A stretch of DNA of 64,000 nucleotides from Rapana venosa (Eukaryota; Mollusca; Gastropoda; Neogastropoda; Muricidae), in NCBI GenBank assembly GCA_028751875.1, contig CM054135.1, forward strand, positions 5,676,891-5,740,890. The letters run 5' to 3'. Numbering within the stretch: position 1 is the stretch's first letter; each line of letters opens with the position of its first letter. This document shows, in pieces, positions 52,827 to 64,000 of the stretch. Both the position numbers and the translations under genes were made by a program. Below the pieces are notes generated by a model. The model worked only from the letters and a program-made list of their open reading frames with translations, had not been told where the DNA came from and made no database searches.

Positions 52827-53110
52827 GTGAGTGAGTGCTCTGACCACTGAGCTCCCCTGTCTCTCTCTCTCTCCCACACACTGAGCGTGGTTCCCTCCCA
52901 GATGGGTGACCGTACGCATGCCTTGGTTTCAGTACAGTCCCCCAGTTCACCCAGCTGTAAATGAGTACCTGCCCTTTTTAGAGTCAGGAAAGGTAAAGCA
53001 GCGAGGGAGAGGAGATGGGCGCCGCCCTCAATATGCTGGCCTCTGGAAAAAGCTGAGGTTTCTGACACCTCGCTCCCCAACGATGGCATAGGTTATGGGA
53101 ACACTACCTT
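52827..53110 (+). mobile_element. SINE B with inverted head, unit 2
   Basis: Same inverted head (gagtgctctgaccactgagc at 52832-52851), (CT)n spacer and plus-oriented body as 50056-50335. Confidence 0.85.
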
Positions 53111-53579
53111 TTTTGCCTTTTATCTCTTGAGATAAGACAAAGGAAAAAATGTCACTTTTTACAGAGCTGTGTATAAAAAAAAGATTCATAATTGACAAGA
53201 AAGGGGGCGGGGGGAGGGGAGGGGGTAAGAAAAGTATATGCTAGGAAAGAGAAAGAACAGATCAATACTTGATAAGATTTGTTGGTACAGGGAAGTCTTT
53301 TGAAGTATTGAGGCCGTTTGTTCAGTTTGTGAACAGCATTTAAATAGAACCAAAAAATGGCTACTTGATGACTACCGCTTGAGAAAACGAATACTATGAC
53401 AATTACTGAACATTCACTGCGGGATGGAAGGAATACTTTCTCGATGCGGGATCTTCCAAAGTGTAATTCAGCAGTTATTTTGTGATGCTTTTTACCTGCT
53501 GCTGGTTTTTGTTTCGCGTTCCTTAGCTTAACACTCTAGGGATCACCCACAATATGCACTCTGACTCCCTACTTCGCAG
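53111..53579. other. No recognisable gene
   Basis: Unit 2 copy of 50336-50805, including the G-rich stretch near 53203-53226. Confidence 0.5.
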
Positions 53580-53706
53580 ACGATTGTGTGCGGGAGGGAA
53601 ATAAATGACAACATTAACAAAAACGCATACACATGGGGATTGGTTGTTAAAAAAAGGAACATGTGTGCTTATTCCATTATCCTCGAAACCAAAGAATTAA
53701 AAAAAT
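53580..53706 (+). mobile_element. SINE A 3' fragment (unit 2)
   Basis: Copy of 50808-50932. Confidence 0.75.
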
Positions 53707-53814
53707 ATCTGGGAATCACGGTAACACATAAGTACACGCAGCATGATAAGTGTATGTTGCCTGACCTCTTTTTGAAATCATCGCCATATTATAGACAGTC
53801 CTACTCTGACTTCA

Positions 53815-56600
53815 GAATACTTTCACCCTCACAACTCACTCATCCCTATTCGGACGACCGTTGGGGTACCCGACGGACCTGCAAGTGGACCGCCAGATGG
53901 TTTCTGTCCGGCTGTTTTCAGGAGGTTTGTACAGTGAGGCCGGTGTCCACTCCTTGAGTTGGATATCCAGCTTTTGCGTGGTCGTCCCTTGCCTCCTTGC
54001 TCCTTTCCACCATTCCCTGCAGAAACTGTCTTTGACAGGCTGATATGCCTTGGTTGTGTGGCCAAACCACTTCAGTTTTCCGCCGTTTGACTGTATCTAG
54101 GCAATGGTTTCTTTGTTTGCCAGCCATGCCTCGATCGTTGCCAAGAAGTAGTCATTGTTTTGCGGTCTCTGTAGGGATGTTCAGGATCCGCCTGAGGCAC
54201 TTCATCTCAAAGGTTGATTGCGACGTGCTAAATATCGGTGTAAGTGTCCATGCTTCACAGCTGTACAAGGCGATGGATGGGACGAGTGGCCTTGTAGAGT
54301 CCTGACCCTTAGTGTGGGTTCTGATGTTGTGGTTTCTCCACACTTTCGCCACTAGTCCATGGAGGAGAGTGCCACAGCAAGTCTGATCTTCACCTCTTGT
54401 GTGATAGGCCTTCTTTGGTATGAAAGGCCTCCAAGGTACTTGAAAGTTTCCACCTCCTCTAGGTCTCGCGCCACTCATCTTGATGCGGTGGAGTGGTCGT
54501 GTGGTAACTGTTCACTAGGATCTTGCCTTTTTCGTGCTGATCTCCATACCGTGGCATTGGGATATGTTTCCAGTCTGTGGTGAGATCCTGGAGTTCTCTT
54601 CACTGCGCCCATGAGATCAATATCGTCTGCGAATCGAAGATTGTCAGACTGGCCTTCCTCCTATTGTGATTGTGGACTTGTAGTCCAAGGAGAGCCTCCT
54701 GCAAGATTTCTCCAGAACACGTTGAAAAGAACGGGGATAGCGGGCAGCCTTGTCGAACTCCAAACTGAAGTCCGGAAGAACGTCCCCGATTTCTCCACCA
54801 TAGGACTGCACTGTGGAGCTGTGATACAGCGCCTGGATGACTTAATAGGTCCTCGTCGAAGCTATAGTCTCTCATACTTGCCACAGAGCTTCTTGCCACA
54901 CTCGGTCGAAGCCTTTTTGAAGCAATGAAGTTGTTGTAGAAGCTTAGCTGATGTTGGAGATCTTCTCTATGAGCATCTGAGTTAAGATCTGCTCTACAGT
55001 GCTTCGACCTGGTCTGAATCCTGCCTGTTCTTCTGATAGGATTGCTTCTGCTATGTGTTTTCATCTGTTCAAGCAAAGCGTACATAACTTTGCCTTGATG
55101 GCTTTATCCAGACTGAATGATCTGTAATTTTGGCACTTCTTCAGGTCTCCCTCTATGGAAGTGAACTAATGAGGGACTGGGTCCAACTGTTAAGGCCACT
55201 CTTTTGCTGGTCCAGATGCGTTGGGCAAAGATTGTTAATGCCATTGACATCTCTTCCTGGGACCTCCGTTTTGATGAGCTCAGCCGGGATGTTGTCAATC
55301 CCTGGTGACTTCTCCTTTTCAGGGATCTTACTGCTGTCTTCTACCCTCTTCCGTCCAGCACCTGTGTGCTTTCAGGATCTGATGGTCTGGGATCTTGGCT
55401 CGTGAATTTGGTCGGATCAGCCTTCAGCTTGTAGTTTACAGGTCACAGCAATATTCTGTCATCGCTTCATGATATGGCTCTCTCTGTAAAGGACTTTGGC
55501 CCCCTCTTTGGTCTTCAATAACGGAGGTCTTTTGGCTGTGGACTTGGTTTGTACCTTATTGGTCTGTACGCCTCTTGCTGTCCTCCTTTCGCCATGCCTT
55601 CTCAACAACTTGGATCATAGTTCTGACATCCAGTTTCCCCATGGCCTCAGTCATCTTCTTCTTGATTGACACTGTTGACTGTTCTATACCTTACGCCGTT
55701 TTCTGGGTTATGTTATACACTTCGGCTTTAGGCCCTACGTTGGTCGCACTAAAAACAAAAATAATGACTTACACAAATAGGTCCCAGGATAATCGTTGTA
55801 ACCACGGTTGGTTCTTTTCCTCTCTTTCCCAAGGAAACTCCAGCGCTTGAATCCTGAATGTTCTTTTCTGGCTGAAGGACTCAGTGAGTTGTAGATGTTC
55901 ATCTTGGAGAAATTCAATGCTCAAATTCATGCCCCCTATCCAGCTTTAAAGATTTCAAGCGACTTCCGGGGTCCTTCAGCTTTCCATGTGAACCGCAAAC
56001 GGGATATTTCTCTTCTGGTTCGTGTCTTCAGCTTGATCTGTATGGTCATGATACCATGTGTGGTCACTGCCAATATCAGCGCCAGGGAAAGTTCTGTCTG
56101 GGCTTTGTTGAATGCTGCGACTTAAATCGTTTGGGGCCAAGATGTAGTCAATCTGGTTTATGTACTTTCCATTTGTGAGTGCCACGTCGTTCTTTACTTG
56201 ATGCTTGTGGGGGTATAAGGAGTTGGCGACAGTAAGAATTGTGGCTCTTGCGAATCCAAAAGTCTGAACCTCTAAATCTTTGTTTCGGTCCACGCCAAAA
56301 AACGGCCTATGTCCCTGCCATTGTCATAAGCGTCAGGGTCCGATCTTGGCATTCAGTCGCCCTGATCTCGAGAAAAGTCCTGTCATTGGAGTTGATTTGA
56401 ATGGCGCTCTCCATATCTCTAGAACCTCGATTGCCTTTCTTCTCGTAGTCTGATGATGGTGCTAGACTTGTATGATGGTCATGTTTTGTGGTTTTGCTGC
56501 GACAAACGCAATGGAGATCAGTCTGCTTGAGATTGGGTACGCTGATGACACTGTTAGTCCTCTTCTTGTTGAGAGCTAACCCATAAACTTCGAAGATACG
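53815..56600 (-). mobile_element. Long decayed APE-type LINE: endonuclease, RT and C-terminus
   Basis: Read on the minus strand from 56600 downward with many frameshifts: endonuclease pieces LALNKKRTNSVIS, IIQVYAPSSDYE (shifted frames), LTVANSLYPHK, GKYINQIDYILAP and RTFPGADIGSDH (catalytic-domain end); then reverse transcriptase pieces REYSFDEDL, SAVLWWRNRG, FGVRQGCPLSPFF, LGLQVHNHNRRKASLT and RFADDIDLMGA near 54615-54650; then post-RT SCEAWTLTP, EMKCLRRILNI and KLKWFGH-type sequence. Every catalytic block is recognisable, but no frame is intact. Some indels may be sequencing error. Confidence 0.88.
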
Positions 56601-56755
56601 AATGGGACATACTTGGACTGGCCGAAGTCCGTTGGGTCGGATTCGGCGAAACAACTACAGAAGAAGATCACAAACTATGGTATAGTGGCGACGACTCCAA
56701 ACACCAACACGGAGTAGGATTTCTTGTCAACAAGAAGACTTTTACTCTCCTTAAA
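56580..56755 (+). mobile_element. Inverted 5' end of a LINE endonuclease
   Basis: The plus strand reads KLRRYEWDILGLAEVRW, VGFGETTTEEDHKLWYSG, DDSKHQHGVGFLVNKK. This is the N-terminal endonuclease sequence of the same kind of element, but opposite in strand to its continuation (GLALNKKR) which starts at about 56590 on the minus strand. Confidence 0.8.
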
Positions 56756-57275
56756 AAAGAAAATACAGATTTTTTTTAATAATAAAGTGCTTTTCATGGC
56801 TGAAGGCAATCTTAATTGAAGATGACAGTTTAGAAGATAACATTTTAACGTAGGCCTTGACATGAGGCTAACATCAACAACTGACAAAGCTTTCGGTCTG
56901 GGTAATGTATGTTTTTACGTAATATGACATTCTTGTTGCTGTTGTTTGTTTTATTTTAGCTCTGTGGCTGTTGTTGTCATTGGAGAATCTATGGTGAGAC
57001 GGCGGGAGTCTTAGCATATGGTCTTCACAGCCCGAAGATAAGGGCAAGAACAAAAAACAGAGAGGCAGGGAAACAAAGCAAGTGTTATCAGAGCATACAT
57101 GGCGGTGGGTCAACAAAGGTGACTATGCTGAGACACGTTCTGTCCTCATGTCACAGACATACAGCATCACACTGAAAGACAACAGTGATTATGACAGCGC
57201 TGTATGTTCCTGCTTGTTCCTGTGAAAAGATGTTGTCACCTTGGCGGCCATACTTAATGAGGGTGCGGTGAAAAC
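56756..57275. other. No recognisable gene
   Basis: Complex sequence; short frames only. Confidence 0.4.
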
Positions 57276-57277
57276 TT

Positions 57278-57402
57278 CTTTGTCTTCGTCAAACCTTAGA
57301 CAGCACCTCAGTGTTGTTTGTCATATGAGCCAAAATGCGTTGCGCTGGGATCATGTGCCGGACAAATCAGGCCCAGCGCATCTGAGTTTGGCGTGAGGTG
57401 AT
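57278..57402 (-). repeat. Repeat E end fragment
   Basis: cttcgtcaaaccttagacag, gttgtttgtcatatgagcc, aaaatgcgttgcgctgg, caaatcaggcccagcgcatc and gagtttggcgtgag. Confidence 0.72.
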
Positions 57403-58858
57403 GAAACCAACTGAAATTGTTTTCTTCTTTGCTTGTGGTTTTAGAGTCAAGGTTTTTTTTGCACAGGTGAAGCTGCCTTGTGGTGAACAAAACTTTCATG
57501 ATTCAGTCAGTACTTAACCGCATCATCAATACTCTAAGGGAAGCTGCAAAAAACTGTCAACACCAGCTGAGGAAAAATGCACGTAAATCGAAAAATCAAA
57601 GTATGGAAAAAGCTCGTTTTTAGTTGATGGCTTCTTGCCTGAGAAAATCAGAAATTTCTTACAGATTTAGCAAGTTCAGTGCAGCTTTAAAAGACTTGGC
57701 ATCAGAGCACATGAGCACAACGCAAAAATCGACAACAGCGCTGTAATTTCCCTAATGAGTGAAGCATGAAATTTACCAAACAGTATAAGAAACAATCCCT
57801 TGAGGAAGTTCTAGATGAAAGGCTTGCAATCTGTTCCTGGTGCACTTTCCTTTCTCCTGCCATTTTACGTGGAAGCTGTCGCCGGGAGATGGAGTTCATG
57901 GTCCGCAGCAAAACAGATTGCTGTGGTGTCATGTGGTGTCTGAAATTCCGTCAACTCGTTGCCGAAGTAATATCCATTCCTGACATTCGGTGAAAGAGAA
58001 TCCCCATCATCACAGCACAGCACTCCAGCAACAGTATCTTTCTGTAAATACGAAAGGCTAAATCACCTTAATTCTGCAAAGCTGAAACTCGTTCCTTCTT
58101 CCCGTGTGCCTGTGGTGAAAGAAAACCCGACTGGGAGAGCTATCCTTCATGGACCTGAGGAAGATTGGCAGTCCGACGGAGATAACCCTGAAAACCAAGC
58201 TGTACTTTGGCCCACGAGAGAAGCTGGAAAGGACTTTACATTACTTTTCCTCTAGACACATCTGACAAAGTGTAAAGCAAACGAAGGAAGAAGAAGAATA
58301 TCTATAAAAGGTGATAGTTCTGAAACCTCAACTACAATGTACGTCCATGCTCTCAAGACAAAAGAAAGCCAAACGTAATCAATGTCAGAGAGCTGGCACA
58401 GGTAAGAGAAAACTGTACGGAATCAGCTACACAAGGAACACAACAGATATTCTGAAGGACAGTCTGATATGGGGCTGCTGCAAAACAGTCTCCAGTGATG
58501 TAGAATCATGCCAACAGAACTTGTAGAGATGCCAGCCACATTAGCATCTGCTTATTAACCTCCAAAGATTGCACATTAGCTGGGCTGGAGAAGACCACGA
58601 AAGACGAAGAGGTTGTAAGATCCCAAACATAATCCTGGAACGTTGGAAGAGTTGTAGTGCTCCATTACATTTCCAGTTTTGCACATCCACTCCGGGAAGA
58701 CAGAGCCACTCTACAGATAGCTGGCTATGGGTTGCCCACCTCCCTACGACAAAAAGCAACTGGCGTTAAATCAACACCCATGTCATGTTGTTTTACCAGG
58801 TTTCCATCATGTTTGTTTGTTTGATGGTACTCACAGATACTTCACTTATTCTGAACTT
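57403..58858. other. Unidentified complex sequence
   Basis: About 1.45 kb of balanced composition with several 60-76-codon frames on both strands (for example 57766-57993 plus, 57702-57932 minus, 58569-58769 plus). None shows a domain I recognise. It could be host exonic/intronic sequence or an old element. Confidence 0.4.
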
Positions 58859-58859
58859 T

Positions 58860-59130
58860 AAAGGTAAAGATGTTCCCATAACCTATGCATTTGATGTGAG
58901 AAGCGAGGAGTTAGAGACCTCAGCAGGGTCAGCATTTTGAGGGTGGTGCTCATTTCCTCTCCTTTGTTGCTTTACTTTCACTGTCCCTAAAGAGGGAAGG
59001 TACACATTGACAGCTGGCTGAACTGGGGGACAGTACTGAAGCCAAGATGTGTGAACTGTCACCAATCCACTGGGCAACTTTGCTCAAGGCCTGGGGAGAA
59101 CGAGTGCTCTGATTACTAAGATATCCCGAA
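58860..59130 (-). mobile_element. SINE B, old copy
   Basis: taaagatgttcccataacct, gtcagcattttgagggtggt, tttcactgtccctaaagagg, gacagctggctgaactgggg and gagtgctctgattactaaga with a decayed head. More diverged than the other SINE B copies. Confidence 0.82.
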
Positions 59131-59162
59131 AATTCTGCAGTGTACAAGATAAAAAAACAATC

Positions 59163-59165
59163 CAA

Positions 59166-59227
<62 letters not shown>

Positions 59228-59240
59228 CACACACACACAC

Positions 59241-59286
<46 letters not shown>

Positions 59287-59475
59287 AACACACACACACA
59301 CACACGTACACCACACCACACACACACACACACCCCAAACACACACACAACACACACACACACCCACAAACACACACACACACGCACACACACACACACA
59401 CACACACACTACACACACCACACACACCACACACACACACACACACCACACAACACCCACGCACACCCACACAGA
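59163..59475. repeat. (CA)n, about 300 bp
   Basis: Long interrupted (CA)n with ACC and AAC interruptions and a GCAC end. Confidence 0.97.
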
Positions 59476-59589
59476 GGCGCACGCGTGTACTTGCATGCGT
59501 TTTCTGTAACAATTTAAAGAAAGACATTTAGACTGAGAACACCTTCAAACATGTGAGTGAAATGCAGAAGTACGTAAATACTGAGAATG

Positions 59590-59735
59590 AGTGAATGTGC
59601 TTGCGCGCGTTTGTGTGCGTGCGTGCGTGTGTGTGTGTGTGTGTGTGTGTGAGTGTTTTGTGTGTGTGTTTGGTGTGTGTGTGTGTGTGTGTGTGGTTGT
59701 TGAGGATGCTGCTGCTGCTGCTGCTGCTGGGAATG
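59590..59735. repeat. (GT)n and (GCT)n
   Basis: GT-rich tract to 59700, then seven GCT repeats at 59707-59729. Confidence 0.94.
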
Positions 59736-59879
59736 TTGCCTGTGCAGAGAGAATAGTTACCGATGGGGGACCAACAATGAACTCTGCACCCCTCTATTGA
59801 CGACCCCTCTCAGTAAACATCCACCTTAATTCATTCAAAAAACCCCAACCCATTTAGGCATAATATGATCTGCTTACAT

Positions 59880-60300
59880 GCTTGTATACAGACACGAGTA
59901 TTGCTCGCACGCGCGCGCGCGCAGAACACGCATACACATAGACATACGCGCGCGTGTACAGGAACACAGGCACAGACACAGAAATACAGACATACAGAAA
60001 CAAGCACGCGTGCACACACGAACACACACATACACACACGTGCGCGCACACACACAAACACATGCGCGCGCGGACACACACACGTGCGTACACACACAAA
60101 CACACGCAGGAACACACACAGACATACATACAGGTACTCTTAACCTTCCCCTCGCACACACATCACCCCAACCACACACCTCACCCCCCTCACACACACA
60201 CCACACACACAGAGTCCCACCCACCCACTCACCTCATCCATCACCCCACCCACCCTCCTATATACACCGTCTCTCCCCCTACCCCCCCCCCCCCCCAAAC
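59880..60300. repeat. CA/CG mixed tract and C-rich end
   Basis: Alternating CA, CG and CAGA repeats to 60135, then CACA- and CCCACC-rich sequence and a C18 run near 60278-60295. Confidence 0.93.
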
Positions 60301-60317
60301 ACGCACACATATCTATA

Positions 60318-60682
60318 GAGGACAGAAAATGTAGATATTGTAATAAGATAGAAGATGAATTTCATGTACTAGATGAATGTGTCTTATATAATGAACTCAG
60401 AAACAATTTGTTATTAAAAATTACAACCAAAGACCGTACAATCTGTATAGAGAAATTACGTGACATAATCGCAGTTGATATCTATCAAGCAGACATCATC
60501 AAATATGTGTATGAATCTTTTAAGAAAAGAGAAAATGAGAAGTAGAACGCAACATGCCTTTTTAGTGTACATCATTTTGAGCCAAAAGAGATGATCATAT
60601 TGCTTGTTTTGTTGTTGTGTCAAATAAGTCTTCTTCTTGACTTAAATGGCAATAAACTATTATGAATCTGACTCTGAATCTG
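60318..60682 (+). mobile_element. LINE C-terminal zinc-knuckle fragment with tail
   Basis: An intact frame from about 60318 to TAG at 60543-60545: EDRKCRYCNKIEDEFHVLDE, CVLYNELRNN, TICIEKLRD and VYESFKKRENEK. C-x-x-C...H...C followed by Y-x-x-x-R is a common C-terminal zinc knuckle of invertebrate LINE proteins. The 3' part ends caataaactattatgaatct and gactctgaatctgg, a short tandem tail. A strongly 5'-truncated but recent copy (no stops in 75 codons). Confidence 0.8.
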
Positions 60683-60839
60683 GATCACCCACACACATAC
60701 AATGGCAGGCGGGTGTGTGTGTAGTGAAGGCGTGATGACCAGAGCGACACAGATGCTTATTGCTTTCTTCAGTCATACAGCCATCTGCGGCGTTCAGGTC
60801 ACCAGCTGCACTGTCCATCTGACGACGCGGCAACACACT

Positions 60840-60872
60840 GACCACAGTAACAACAACAATAACAAGAACAAT

Positions 60873-60915
<43 letters not shown>
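60840..60915. repeat. (CAA)n and (AGC)12
   Basis: Short (CAACAA) tract followed by about 36 bp of (AGC)n. Confidence 0.95.
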
Positions 60916-61010
60916 ATAAGAACAAGACAAAATAGAAAAGATTTTAACATGCACACATGTTAAAAACTTGCACGACAGGTTAAACACTTTTTAAATGATG
61001 TAGGTCACAT

Positions 61011-61011
<1 letters not shown>

Positions 61012-61056
<45 letters not shown>

Positions 61057-61225
61057 CTCTCTGTCTCTGTCTGCCTCTATCTCTGTCTCTGTCTGTCTGT
61101 CTGTCTCTCAATGATGTTGGTCGCTTTCTGTCTCTCTCCCTGTCTTTGTCTCTCTCTGTATCAGTCTCTGTCTGTGTGTGTGTGTGTCTCTCTCTCTCTC
61201 TCGCTCTCTCTATCTCTCTCTCTTC
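61012..61225. repeat. (CTGT)n and (CT)n
   Basis: Pyrimidine-rich tracts with a partial internal duplication: caatgatgttggtcgctttc near 61110 resembles aatgatgtaggtcacattct near 60995. Confidence 0.9.
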
Positions 61226-62545
61226 CCAATGAATTTGCTGTGAACGTTCTTGTTAATGGAAAACATGATTCCACAGCCTGTTACGATGATTTAGAATTGT
61301 TTATCTTTTTCCTGGTGGATGATATTGTATTGTAATCTCAAACTGTAATTGGCTTACAGACGCAACTGAATAAATTGCAGCATGCTGCCACTTCTCTTCA
61401 GCTTAAAGTAAATATGACTAAAAGTGATATAATTATGTTCAGGAAAGAGGGACATTTGAGTGCGAGAGAATGATGGGTGTATTGTAATACTATAATGCCT
61501 GTTGTCAATGTTTTGTAACATATTTTTTCTTTTTATTTCTTTTTTTACATATTTAGGAATGTATTTTAGTACACGATTATGCTTTGTTTCTGATTGTAAA
61601 GATCTCACAAGTAAAGCAAAACATGCATTAATATGTATTATGAGAAGGCTGTCTTCTTTATAGAATACGTCTTTAAAGTTATCCTTTAAATTATTTGATG
61701 CTCAGGTACAATCTATCGGACAATGTGGTTTTGAACTACGGGGGTTAAGTGATGCAGCTAATCATTGTGAGTCCTTGCACCTGCATGCTTTAAAGAGGCT
61801 TTTATGTGTTGATAGGCGAACTTCTAATGATTTTGACTATTGATGACACTAATGGATACCTAATTTACATAAATTCTGCTGTACAAACCACACGTTATTG
61901 GCTTAGACTTTAAGAATGGACGACGCAAGAATTCCTTTTAAGGCTTACAAAATGTTGTATGGATTAGATATTAGAGGAAGAAAGATTAACTGGGTTACTG
62001 ATGTACGTGTTTGTCTAAGTAAACATGGCTTTGGCGATATGTGGCTAAATCGAGGTGTTGGTAGTGTAAACAGATTCATCCACGTTTTGCATTAACGTTT
62101 AACTGATAACAGATGGCAAGATTGGGATGATCACATTCAAAGTAGTGAACGATTTAGTCTGTATAAAACATTTTCAAGTCACATGACATGAAATTATATT
62201 TGACATTCGACATGGATTTGCATTTGAAATATATTATGACCAGATTTAGATCAGGTGTGTCTGATTTGGCCACGCATTACTTTAGATACAGAGACTTTAA
62301 GGATAATGATTTGATTTGTCCATTGTATAGGACATATAAAAAGATGAAGTACACGTTGTGCTTTGTTGTCCAGCTTATCAAGATATCAGGGAAAGACATA
62401 TACACTCAAAATATTATCGGAAGCCATGTTCTTTTCAAGAGTCAAGTTTACTCATGTCATCTGTTAGACACAAGCACGTACAGAATTTGTCTCTTTTTCC
62501 GTTTTAAATCATCTAAGTTGAGAGAAATTGCCACTTCATAGTCAC
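61222..62545 (+). mobile_element. Decayed LINE: RT to C-terminus
   Basis: The plus strand, with many stops and shifts, reads NEFAVNVLVNGKHDS, LFIFFLVDDIVL (a mutated xADDxVL catalytic box), LQTQLNKLQHAATSLQLKVN, MTKSDIIMFRKEG, TYLGMYFSTRLCFV, LTSKAKHALICIMRRL, LKRLLCVDRRTSNDF, FKAYKMLYGLDIRGR, NWVTDVRVCLSKHGFGD, RWQDWDDHIQSSERF, and YIMTRFRSGVSDLATHYFRY with a degenerate zinc knuckle LICPLYR. Order and motifs are those of a non-LTR retrotransposon ORF2. Confidence 0.85.
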
Positions 62546-62668
62546 GGTGTTAATGCTATAAATATAAAATGACAACTAACTTGTTCATATGATTTTTAAA
62601 CTGTTTTCATGGTGTATGTTTTGGTCATTATCCCGCGATCCCTTACCTGGGGGCCATGGTCCAGTGAA

Positions 62669-62902
<234 letters not shown>

Positions 62903-62905
<3 letters not shown>

Positions 62906-63252
62906 CTGCTTCGTCCATCATAATATTTTTTTCTCCCTCGCAGGCTTCCACCGATTATGCTTTCACTCCTACACAAAGTACTAATAAGCTTCATTTCCTT
63001 TAAGAGTTGAAAACAAATCCGCTCCTCACTCTTGTAATATATTGAAAGTTTCGGCCCACCAACAGTTGTTTTGTCTATGGTTCTGAACAAGTCATTTTCT
63101 GTCGGACGGTTTTATCTTAAATAAATCTAGGACATTAGATTATATCTAGTTTATTTTTCTTGAAGGACGCTAAAAATAAATCCTGATAGCAGCCTAACGG
63201 ACATAAAAATGTGGTCCTTTTTCAAGGCGAAAGTAACCGAATGTAAACTATT
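62903..63252. other. GPCR-3 3' flank, no recognisable gene
   Basis: A/T-rich. Unlike GPCR-1 and GPCR-2, no LINE C-terminus is seen next to the stop. An aataaa occurs in minus orientation near 63120. Confidence 0.45.
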
Positions 63253-64000
63253 TCACTGACGGCAACAAAATCGTGCCAGAAGTCGTTTGAATTCCTGCCT
63301 GAACCGGCGGCCACTGATGCAGTAGAGGAGGAAGTTGATGGCGTGGTTGGTGTACATGAGGTTGTCCACGAAGGCATGGGTCAGGCGGGCCTTGGCTCTC
63401 TCCGCGTTGGTCTGGGGCAGCCAGTAATACCTCCTGTACAGCAGCACGATCACCACGGGTGACGTCAGCAAGAGGAAGGTGAAGGACACCAGCAGCAGCA
63501 TCACTGTGATGTTGGTGTTGGTCACGGCTTTCTTTCTGCTGCTTTCTTTCTCTCCACTCCTGCTCCTGCTGCTGCTGCCGTCTGCTCTTCTTCCACTGAT
63601 GGTGGAGATGCTGCTCTGTTCTACTGCTGTTCTTCCTCCTGCCTCAGTAGTTCTGACCTCGCTGGTGCTCAGGTCAGAGTTGGAGGTGTAGACGCTGTTG
63701 TTGTATGTGTCAGTGTCGATGACGATCTTCATGCTGTTCGCTGCGGAAGAAGCCTTCCCGTTCTGCCGATCTGTGAACTGCTTGCTGAACTTCCTCGAGT
63801 CCCGCAGCTGTCTGATGATGAGTAGATTCAACACGAGAAGAGAAATAAAAGGAATGAAGCTGTAGATGGAGGCGTCAATCCACGTGTATATTTTCCTCAT
63901 GAAAAAGTCCACGTCAGGATCTGGATACCAACACCTTAACGGATCTTCGAAGCTTCCTGAAGGTCCTAACCTCCTGTTGAAAAGAATTTGAAAGTTCAGA
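63253..64000 (-). CDS. GPCR-3, class A peptide-receptor-like, partial at window edge
   Basis: Third paralogue. The frame is open from the window edge (64000) to a TGA at 63253-63255, giving 248 residues from the end of TM4. Seen: LNFQILFNRRLGPSG, ECL2 LRCWYPDPD with the conserved Cys, TM5 SFIPFISLLVLNLLIIRQL, a loop 3 with an extra segment EVRTTEAGGRTA compared with the other two, SRKKAVTNTNITVM, TM6 LLTSPVV, then LLYRRYYWLPQTN, TM7 NHAINFLLYC and a tail ending FCCRQ. The missing N-terminal half should lie within about 2.5 kb beyond the window if the two-exon plan holds. No premature stop. Confidence 0.9.
   Translation of the reverse strand, partial: LNFQILFNRRLGPSGSFEDPLRCWYPDPDVDFFMRKIYTWIDASIYSFIPFISLLVLNLLIIRQLRDSRKFSKQFTDRQNGKASSAANSMKIVIDTDTYNNSVYTSNSDLSTSEVRTTEAGGRTAVEQSSISTISGRRADGSSSRSRSGEKESSRKKAVTNTNITVMLLLVSFTFLLLTSPVVIVLLYRRYYWLPQTNAERAKARLTHAFVDNLMYTNHAINFLLYCISGRRFRQEFKRLLARFCCRQ

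Larger units (their letters stand above)
51497..54269. repeat. 2.76-kb tandem duplication, unit 2
   Basis: Same order of elements as 48736-51496. Indels against unit 1 are frequent in the last 450 bp (LINE part), where many single bases appear lost. Confidence 0.9.

Noticed and set aside
54600..55085. 161-codon minus frame as a host protein
   Set aside because: It contains LINE reverse transcriptase pieces (FGVRQGCPLSPFF, LGLQVHNHNRRK) and lies within the decayed LINE.

Overview
The window is eukaryotic, repeat-dominated DNA, most likely from a marine mollusc and probably a gastropod. This rests on intron-containing class A GPCR genes of a peptide-receptor type commonly expanded in lophotrochozoans, several tRNA-headed SINE families, decayed non-LTR retrotransposons and extreme (CA)n/(GT)n content. 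The organism is an inference; no species marker is present. One 500-N assembly gap lies at 2999-3498.

The only host genes I can support are three paralogous seven-transmembrane receptors, all on the minus strand. GPCR-1 has its main exon at 14673-15768 and an N-terminal exon at 17110-17240. GPCR-2 has exons at 30338-31436 and 32704-32825. GPCR-3 (63253-64000) is cut by the window edge. The N-terminal exons were found by comparing the two loci. Both end at a strong gtaagc donor, and both main exons start behind a ttacag acceptor in matching phase 2, giving proteins of about 408 and 406 residues. The homology between loci 1 and 2 continues upstream to about 20.9 kb and 36.06 kb, so a block of at least 6 kb was duplicated. 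The TM6-TM7-tail coding stretch is nearly identical in all three receptors while introns and flanks are strongly diverged, which suggests gene conversion or strong constraint.

Region by region: 1-3.0 kb holds a LINE end and a noisy 1-kb direct duplication beside the gap. 3.5-13 kb holds SINEs, a 24-bp array amplified from a SINE head, LINE fragments and minisatellites. 13-21 kb is GPCR-1 and its flank. 21-30 kb is SINE, LINE and microsatellite rich, including a 0.7-kb CA/CG tract. 30-36 kb is GPCR-2 with a 0.9-kb, 22-bp minisatellite upstream. 36-48.7 kb is microsatellites, SINEs and a MITE-like repeat (family E). 48.7-54.3 kb is a 2.76-kb tandem duplication. 53.8-56.8 kb is a long decayed LINE with an inverted 5' piece. 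57-63 kb holds unidentified sequence, CA tracts and two more LINE fragments. 63.25-64 kb is GPCR-3.

Repeat names used here are my own: SINE A (about 350 bp, with two alternative tRNA-like heads), SINE B (about 280 bp), SINE C (about 400 bp, sharing a core with A), SINE D (about 340 bp), E (about 320 bp, MITE-like), F (AAT-linked element), G (unclassified) and H (LINE 3' tail). Ligands and expression of the receptors cannot be read from the sequence.
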